Source of the DNA: DATAMF01 sp964472565
Lineage (GTDB): Bacteria > Chloroflexota > Anaerolineae > Aggregatilineales > Aggregatilineaceae
Length of the DNA: 19,454 nt
Assembly: GCA_964472565.1 (NCBI GenBank)
Contig: CAYYNB010000116.1
Location: 1-19,454, forward strand
Reading direction: 5' to 3'
The position numbers were made by a program, and so were the translations under genes. The notes under the pieces are model-generated. The model had not been told where the DNA came from, ran no database searches, and saw only the letters and a list, made by a program, of their open reading frames with translations. This document shows, piece after piece, positions 14,521 through 19,454 of the stretch. The first letter of the stretch is position 1, and each line of letters begins with the position of its first letter.

Positions 14521-16250
14521 TGGCGTATCGCCAGAGCAGGCGTCGGGGAATCATGGCACCGCAAAAAAAACGTGACGAGGGGAATGTGACCACAGTCGAT
14601 GAACTGATCGCAAAGGGTCGTCGGGATAAACAACTCGACGAGCGCGAGGTGCTGGCGCTGTTCGAAGATCCTGACAGCGAAGAAGCCCAGGCGCTGTTTG
14701 AACAGCTTGAGGAATTAGGTGTCGAGATTATCTCGAACGATACAGGCGTCGATGCGGACGACACGCTCGATGATGCAAATGATTTTGATGGCGCAGACGG
14801 TGATTTTGATGGCGATCTCGAAGGCGACCTGGAAGGGGAACTCAACGTCGCTCGTGTAGATGCTGCTGCGCTGGCCGATGATCCCGTTCGGATGTACTTA
14901 AAGGAAATTGGGCAGGTTCAACTGCTCGACCCGGACCGCGAAACCTGGCTGTCATCCCAGATCGCGGCTTCCAACCTGTTGGTTTCGATGATCGAACGGG
15001 TGAACGCCGAAGCCTCATCCCCTGAATCCTGTGATGTGCTTCTGGTTATCTATGAACACTTGCTCACCTGCTGGACTCGAACCGTTCAATACACCACCAA
15101 ATCGAACCTGGAACCACCGGATGTCGAACTGCTGATCAGTGAAGCGCAGAATCTGCGGCGAAGCTGGAATGGCAAAGACCCCTCCTATGTGCGTCTCTAT
15201 CTGGAGCAGGGTGAATGGGGGCGTGATGAAAGTTGGAACCGCATCGCTTCCAGCCTGTTTGAAATGTTCGAGGCGCTTTACCTCATTCCCGCCTCATTGC
15301 AGGAAAAACTGCGTTCGACGTTTGTAGAACAGGGCGATTGGCCCGATGAAGGCGTTTTCGCGGGTTGGCTGAACAGCAACCGCCCCGAATTTAACCGGGT
15401 GGTCCAGCATGAATTTGATCTGATCCGCGAGCGTGGTCCCCAGGCCGCCGAAGCCCTGACTCGCGCCAATCTGCGTTTGGTGGTCAGCGTGGCGAAGCGT
15501 TACATGGGGCGCGGCATCAACTTCCTGGACCTGATCCAGGAGGGCAATATCGGCCTGCTGCGCGCCGTCGAAAAATTCGACCACACCAAAGGCTTCAAGT
15601 TCAGCACCTACGCCACCTGGTGGATTCGGCAGGCCATCAGCCGCGCCATTGCGGATCAGGCTCGCACGATCCGCATCCCAGTTCACATGGTCGAAACCAT
15701 CAACCGCCTGATGCGCGTTCAGCGTGATCTGATTCAAGACCTCGGCTCCGAACCGACTGCCGAACAGATCGCTCTGGAAATGGAATTTCTGCTGCCCGAA
15801 GAAGTGCAGGAAATCCGCCAGACCTGGCGCGAAGACCAGAAACTTGATCCGGCGCTGGGGCGCAAACTGCGCCGGGCTGCTAACAAAGTCCGCCGCATTT
15901 TACGCATCTCACAGGAGCCAATGTCGCTCGAAATGCCCGTCGGTCAGGAGGATTCCAGCCTGCTCGGTGATTTTATCGAAGATGACAAAATTCTTGGTCC
16001 GGTTGATGCGGCGGCGCACCAACTGCTCAAAGAGCAAATTCGCGGCGCGCTGTCGGTGCTCAATTCCCGTGAGCGTGAAGTGCTCGAAATGCGCTTTGGC
16101 CTCAGCGATGGGCAGGAACACACCCTCGAAGAAGTCGGGCGTCATTTCGGCGTCACGCGTGAACGTATCCGCCAGATCGAAGCCAAAGCCCTGCGCAAAC
16201 TGCGCCATCCCAACCGCAGCCATCCCCTGCGCGACTATTTGGAACTATGA
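14520..16250 (+). CDS. rpoD: Primary sigma factor (RpoD/SigA)
   Basis: A 576-residue primary sigma-70 factor directing RNA polymerase to housekeeping promoters. A region 1.1-like segment (VDELIAKGRRDKQLDEREV) leads into an Asp-rich linker at about residues 76-107, then region 1.2 (DDPVRMYLKEIGQVQLL). A non-conserved insertion of about 160 residues follows, then region 2 from about residue 311 (RANLRLVVSVAKRYMGRG, DLIQEGNIGLLRAVEKFD, FSTYATWWIRQAISRAI). Region 3 follows. Region 4 has LNSREREVLEMRFGL and VTRERIRQIEAKALRKLR. Three in-frame starts exist: ATG 14520, overlapping the dnaG stop, ATG 14553 and GTG 14586. The first is used here for its coupling, though none has an ideal ribosome-binding site. 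An A8 run follows the second ATG. Confidence 0.95.
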   Translation: MAYRQSRRRGIMAPQKKRDEGNVTTVDELIAKGRRDKQLDEREVLALFEDPDSEEAQALFEQLEELGVEIISNDTGVDADDTLDDANDFDGADGDFDGDLEGDLEGELNVARVDAAALADDPVRMYLKEIGQVQLLDPDRETWLSSQIAASNLLVSMIERVNAEASSPESCDVLLVIYEHLLTCWTRTVQYTTKSNLEPPDVELLISEAQNLRRSWNGKDPSYVRLYLEQGEWGRDESWNRIASSLFEMFEALYLIPASLQEKLRSTFVEQGDWPDEGVFAGWLNSNRPEFNRVVQHEFDLIRERGPQAAEALTRANLRLVVSVAKRYMGRGINFLDLIQEGNIGLLRAVEKFDHTKGFKFSTYATWWIRQAISRAIADQARTIRIPVHMVETINRLMRVQRDLIQDLGSEPTAEQIALEMEFLLPEEVQEIRQTWREDQKLDPALGRKLRRAANKVRRILRISQEPMSLEMPVGQEDSSLLGDFIEDDKILGPVDAAAHQLLKEQIRGALSVLNSREREVLEMRFGLSDGQEHTLEEVGRHFGVTRERIRQIEAKALRKLRHPNRSHPLRDYLEL

Positions 16251-17197
16251 ACGATCTCGTTTATTGTCCTCAGTGTGGTCAGCATCTCGTCCGCCGGATG
16301 ATTGGCGGGCGAGATCGTTTATCCTGTCCCGAATGCGGTTATGTCCACTACCACAACCCGGTGCCGGGGGTTGGCATTCTGGTCGAGATGGATGGCGGCG
16401 TGGTGCTGATCAAGCGCGGCGGCCATGTGAAGCCCAATCAATGGGCGCTGCCATCTGGTTATATTGAGGCGGATGAAAGCGTAGAAGAGGCGGCGCTGCG
16501 CGAGTGCAAAGAAGAAACCGGCCTCGACATCGAACTGATTGACCTCCTCGGCATCTATTCCTTTCCCGAAGGCCCACCTACCAGCGGTATCATCGTATTC
16601 TATCGGGCGCGTCCGGTGGGCGGCGAAATGGCCGCTTCGGATGACGCGGTGGATGTGCGTGTGGTGATGCCTGACGAAATACCCGAAATGCCCTTCCGCA
16701 CCCATCGTGAGGCTTTGCAGCGCTGGCTGGCCCTTCAGCGCCCGAAGACCAATCCGAAAGATAAATTTATCATCCGGCAGGCTGAAATTTCCGATATGGA
16801 TGCGGTGATGGAACTGCTGCGTTACATCGAAGCCAATGCCAGCCTCACCGCTGCCGAGTGGGATGCCGCGCGCCTCCGTTTTGCTGAGCGTCAGACCATC
16901 AGTATTTTTGTGGCTGAAACCACCGATACCCCGCCGCGTGTGATCGGGTTTGTCGCCATGTCGCTCGTCCAAACGCTGACCGGGGGGCGTGGCTGGATTG
17001 ATGATATGGCGGTGGCGCTCGGTCATCGGGGCACAGGTATCGGCGCGGCGCTGCTCGAAGCGGCCCTGCGCCACGCCAACCGGCTCAGCCTGTCCCATTT
17101 GTATGTCAACACCGAACGCGGCAGCGCGGCGGCGCGAGCCTTCTGGCCGTCCGCCAGTTTTCAGGACAGCGCGATCTCCTATCTGCGTATTCGTTGA
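16247..17197 (+). CDS. Zinc-ribbon / Nudix hydrolase / GNAT acetyltransferase fusion
   Basis: A 316-residue three-part protein. Residues 7-30 form a zinc ribbon (C7-P-Q-C10 and C27-P-E-C30). A complete Nudix box spans residues 71-93: G71-x5-E77-x7-R85-E86-x2-E89-E90-x-G92, so it should hydrolyse a nucleoside-diphosphate-linked compound. From about residue 173 a GNAT domain follows (FIIRQAEISDMDAVMELL), with the acetyl-CoA-binding stretch GHRGTGIGAALL. The NudC SQPWPFP motif was not found, so NADH or NAD-RNA specificity is not supported. The ATG overlaps the rpoD stop by four bases (ATGA), implying translational coupling in the dnaG-rpoD operon. The acetylation target and Nudix substrate are unknown. 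Confidence 0.9.
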   Translation: MNDLVYCPQCGQHLVRRMIGGRDRLSCPECGYVHYHNPVPGVGILVEMDGGVVLIKRGGHVKPNQWALPSGYIEADESVEEAALRECKEETGLDIELIDLLGIYSFPEGPPTSGIIVFYRARPVGGEMAASDDAVDVRVVMPDEIPEMPFRTHREALQRWLALQRPKTNPKDKFIIRQAEISDMDAVMELLRYIEANASLTAAEWDAARLRFAERQTISIFVAETTDTPPRVIGFVAMSLVQTLTGGRGWIDDMAVALGHRGTGIGAALLEAALRHANRLSLSHLYVNTERGSAAARAFWPSASFQDSAISYLRIR

Positions 17198-17224
17198 CGA
17201 AGGCTACGTCTCTCGTCGTATAAT
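17194..17224 (+). promoter_or_regulatory. Promoter of the lipoprotein gene
   Basis: TTGACG (17194-17199) overlaps the stop codon of the Nudix-GNAT gene, and a perfect TATAAT follows at 17219-17224 with a 19-base spacer, slightly long. The predicted start is near 17231, giving a 27-base leader. This suggests the lipoprotein has its own promoter apart from the rpoD operon. Confidence 0.55.
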
Positions 17225-17257
17225 CATCCGAGAGTATTTCACACACGGAGATTATCT

Positions 17258-18505
17258 ATGCGTCGGGGCCTACTTCTGATACTGCTGCTTTCGTTTCTCA
17301 CCGCCTGTGAGAAGATCGAAGACAAAGCCACGCCTACCCCTAACCAGGAAGCTGGACAAATGGCACAGACCCTGTTTGCTGCGCCAACCGACATTCCCGC
17401 GACACAAACCCCCGCTCCGGGGGATGCGACCCCGGCCAACGCCCTCGAAGTGGAACTTCACCGGCTGGTGGCTCGCCTGGAAAATGCCATGCTTGCCGGT
17501 GACTATGACACCTTTATGAGTTATATGTCTCAGCGCGATCCGGTTTTGGTTGCCGATTATGTCGCCTGGGCACGTGACTGGACAGAAAACCCGCTGCGTT
17601 ACGTCGATCTGACGGTGTTTAATATCGAGGAAGTGTCGCCCACCGAGGCCACTGCGCGTTTTACTCTCTTATGGAGTCTGGCCGGGCGGCAGGGCGATGG
17701 TTCTTCCGGCGGTACAACCATTTCCGCTCTCTTTTACAAAGAGGGCGATCAATGGCTGTTTGGCGGCGAAAACTGGCATTCATTCGACATAGAAAACGTG
17801 CGCTTTTACTATTTCTCCGATGCAATGGTCGAGAACCAGCCCCAGGCCGATGATGTAGCGGAATATCTGGCCGATGTGTATTTTGGCGTCACCCGCGAAT
17901 TTAATTTTGCGCCGGACAAAATGGCCCATATCAAGATGTACGAAAGCGGGCCGATGCTGCAAACGATGACGCGCATCTCGATTCCGCTGATCACCCGGTG
18001 GAATCAGCCCGGTGAATCGATCAAGATCACCCTCGGTCCCGAAAATACTGCCCCCCGCGAAACCTATATCGGCCAGCAGTATACACGTTTTGTACTCTAT
18101 GCCATGAGCGGCGACCAGCCCGATCATTATCCCTGGTGGGTTGCCGAAGGCACAGTCCAGTATGGCGGATCACGCTTCAATACCCTGAGCCAGCGCAACC
18201 GCACGATCAAAAACGTCGCGGCGGTGGCTGTTTCCACCGAAGAAGACGCCCCCCAGCTTTATGACTGGTCAGCCCTCATCCAGGCTCCCGCCGCCGAGAC
18301 CCCCGAACTCGCACAGCTTGCCCTGGATCAAGCCTTCACTATGATCCACTACATCACCGAAACCTACGGTCCGGAAGCCCGTAACGCGTGGTTACAGGCC
18401 ATCGCCGGTGGCACCTCGTTGGATAAGGCCACTGAGTCCGAATTAGGCGTGAAACTCGCCGATCTGCAAACACAGTGGCACGCCTGGCTGCTTCAACAGC
18501 TTTGA
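17258..18505 (+). CDS. Lipoprotein with a degenerate peptidase MA-like domain
   Basis: A 415-residue lipoprotein. The signal has MRR, a Leu-rich core and the lipobox L-T-A-C with Cys17 as the predicted lipid site. A Thr/Pro/Ala-rich linker runs to about residue 68. An NTF2-like or helical region (about 70-190) precedes a C-terminal part containing YPWWVAEGTVQYGG at about residues 291-304. That motif resembles the E-G-x-x-x-Y glutamate motif of the gluzincin peptidase MA family. The HExxH helix expected about 15 residues earlier reads TRFVLYAMSG and has no His, so catalysis looks lost. GGAG eight bases before the ATG supports the start. The family call is by motif resemblance only. Its stop faces the coaX stop with 12 bases between. 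Confidence 0.75.
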   Translation: MRRGLLLILLLSFLTACEKIEDKATPTPNQEAGQMAQTLFAAPTDIPATQTPAPGDATPANALEVELHRLVARLENAMLAGDYDTFMSYMSQRDPVLVADYVAWARDWTENPLRYVDLTVFNIEEVSPTEATARFTLLWSLAGRQGDGSSGGTTISALFYKEGDQWLFGGENWHSFDIENVRFYYFSDAMVENQPQADDVAEYLADVYFGVTREFNFAPDKMAHIKMYESGPMLQTMTRISIPLITRWNQPGESIKITLGPENTAPRETYIGQQYTRFVLYAMSGDQPDHYPWWVAEGTVQYGGSRFNTLSQRNRTIKNVAAVAVSTEEDAPQLYDWSALIQAPAAETPELAQLALDQAFTMIHYITETYGPEARNAWLQAIAGGTSLDKATESELGVKLADLQTQWHAWLLQQL

Positions 18506-18517
18506 TTTTTACTATTT

Positions 18518-19309
18518 TTATTGGCGCGGGTTGCGCTCGGCAATCAGGCGCAGCCCGTCCAATGTCAGCCAGGGATCGACCATATCGAAACAATCCGTCA
18601 GCGGACCCAACACCGCCGACAGGCCGCCCGTCCCGATCACGGTTGCGCCGCCCATCAAGGGTTTGATCCGCCCGATCATGCCCTCGACCATCGACACATG
18701 CCCCAGAATCAAGCCCGATTGCATCGAATGAATCGTATTCCGGCCTATGGGAGAGGGCGGCGGCGCGATTTCAATATGCGGAAGCTGCGCGGTATGGCTG
18801 ACCAGGGCATCCAGCGTTGTATACAACCCGGCAGAAATCGCCACGCCGATCATTTCCCCCGGCTCGATCACGCTGGTAAAGGTGGTCGCCGTCCCAAAAT
18901 CGACCACAATGCAGTTCGAGCGAACGCGCTCATACGCGGCCACAGCATTTGAAATTAGATCGCTCCCCACCCGTTCCGGCTGATCCGTGTTGACCCGAAT
19001 CCCCAGGTTAACCGCCGCGCTCACGATCACAGGGGCGTATCCGGTCTGCTGCCGCACCATCTCCGCGATCCCGCGTGTCAGCCGGGGCACCACACTGCTT
19101 ACCACCGACTGGCTGATCTGATTCATGCTCAGCCCAACGCTGCTGAAAAAGTCACGAAAGAGCACCGCGTATTCATCCGGCATCCGTTCGCGCACCGTTT
19201 GCGCGCGCCATTGGTGCGTCCAGCATTCCCCGTTATGTACCCCAAACACAATATTCGTATTGCCAATGTCGATAGCTAGTAGACGAGAATAGTTACCTTG
19301 CTTGCTCAT
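18518..19309 (-). CDS. coaX: Type III pantothenate kinase
   Basis: A 263-residue ASKHA-fold kinase that phosphorylates pantothenate in the first step of coenzyme A synthesis. Visible motifs are the phosphate-binding LLAIDIGNTNIVFGV (Asp14), the pantothenate/catalytic segment ERVGSDLISNAVAA, the second phosphate loop VVDFGTATTF, and the family's G-R-N-T-x-x-x-M-Q-S-G segment near residue 189. The usual G-x-D-R reads G-S-D-L, a change at the Arg position, while the catalytic Asp remains. Length is normal. The ATG at 19309 fits the family N-terminus, but no ribosome-binding site is evident. The adjacent lipoprotein gene converges from the other side. Confidence 0.93.
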   Translation of the reverse strand: MSKQGNYSRLLAIDIGNTNIVFGVHNGECWTHQWRAQTVRERMPDEYAVLFRDFFSSVGLSMNQISQSVVSSVVPRLTRGIAEMVRQQTGYAPVIVSAAVNLGIRVNTDQPERVGSDLISNAVAAYERVRSNCIVVDFGTATTFTSVIEPGEMIGVAISAGLYTTLDALVSHTAQLPHIEIAPPPSPIGRNTIHSMQSGLILGHVSMVEGMIGRIKPLMGGATVIGTGGLSAVLGPLTDCFDMVDPWLTLDGLRLIAERNPRQ

Positions 19310-19310
19310 T

Positions 19311-19333
19311 GTTCAAACCGTAGGTTCAAAACC
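19311..19333 (-). repeat. Direct repeat in the coaX leader
   Basis: On the minus strand GGTTTTGAAC and GGTTTGAAC are repeated with a 4-base spacer, the second ending one base before the coaX ATG. They occupy the place of a ribosome-binding site in a leader that lacks one. They could be a protein or RNA target, but chance cannot be excluded. Confidence 0.4.
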
Positions 19334-19348
19334 AGGGTCGATAACGAG

Positions 19349-19354
19349 AGTATA
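19349..19354 (-). promoter_or_regulatory. Candidate -10 element of coaX
   Basis: TATACT on the minus strand would give a start near 19342 and a leader of about 32 bases. The best -35 at 17 bases is TAGATT (3 of 6), so this is a weak call. Confidence 0.35.
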
Positions 19355-19405
19355 ACATGGCGACATTCAACAATCTATCTGATTCGCCAAGCAAAATAGC
19401 TGTGC

Positions 19406-19454
19406 CGGCTCCCCTGAAAATACAGGGAAGGTTTAAGCCGATGAGAGGGGTTCC
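19406..19454 (+). other. Stem-loop and possible gene start at window edge
   Basis: CGGCT (19406-19410) pairs with AGCCG (19436-19440), and inside it CCCTG (19412-19416) pairs with CAGGG (19423-19427) around AAAATA. GGGAAGG at 19425-19431 lies nine bases before an ATG at 19441, which could begin a rightward gene cut off after four codons. The structure could also be the 5' part of a structured leader. Too little sequence remains to decide. Confidence 0.25.

Noticed and set aside
15844..16467. 207-codon plus-strand frame crossing the rpoD/Nudix junction
   Set aside because: It overlaps the conserved sigma regions 3-4 in another frame and encodes a low-complexity Arg/Ser-rich sequence without a domain.
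16247..16800. NudC-type NADH/NAD-RNA decapping enzyme
   Set aside because: The zinc ribbon and Nudix box fit, but the SQPWPFP specificity motif downstream of the box is absent.

Overview
The window reads as bacterial chromosomal DNA, most likely from a Chloroflexota (Anaerolineae-like) organism. This is inferred from the gene set and style, not from a marker search. Four exported proteins or lipoproteins carry Thr/Pro/Glu-rich linkers, there are PD40 and PQQ propellers, and the dnaG and rpoD products have long lineage-type insertions. Coding density is very high. No stretch over 300 bases lacks a gene, and no tRNA, rRNA, CRISPR array or insertion sequence was seen.

Layout. (1) 1-2310: the 3' part of a large surface protein with four tandem ~88-residue Cys-containing repeats, a Pro/Thr/Glu linker and a TolB-type propeller, followed by two stem-loops. 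(2) 2401-6365: a promoter, a short leader with a terminator-like hairpin, then rpmH-rnpA-yidD, a PQQ-propeller lipoprotein, yidC and jag/khpB. This is the classic origin-proximal cluster, but dnaA is not the upstream neighbour and a BamB-like lipoprotein sits between yidD and yidC. The products are ribosomal protein L34, the RNase P protein, membrane-insertion factors and an RNA-binding KH/R3H protein. (3) 6435-9485: a PfkB-family sugar/nucleoside kinase, a YbjN-domain protein and a YtcJ-like amidohydrolase, all rightward. (4) 9496-12345, leftward: an M23 (LytM) peptidase lipoprotein downstream of a fused glutamate formimidoyltransferase/formimidoyl-THF cyclodeaminase. (5) A back-to-back promoter region at 12384-12451. 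(6) 12493-17197, rightward with overlapping ends: dnaG, rpoD and a zinc-ribbon/Nudix/GNAT fusion, a version of the macromolecular-synthesis operon. (7) 17258-18505: a lipoprotein resembling a peptidase MA domain without its HExxH site. (8) 18518-19309, leftward: type III pantothenate kinase. The last 145 bases hold the coaX leader and a stem-loop cut off by the window edge.

Most genes are housekeeping. The parts most worth a second look are the Nudix-GNAT fusion overlapping rpoD, the propeller lipoprotein inside the YidC cluster, the rpmH leader, and the repeat-propeller surface protein. I do not see a defence system or mobile element. None of these candidates amounts to a demonstrated new system.
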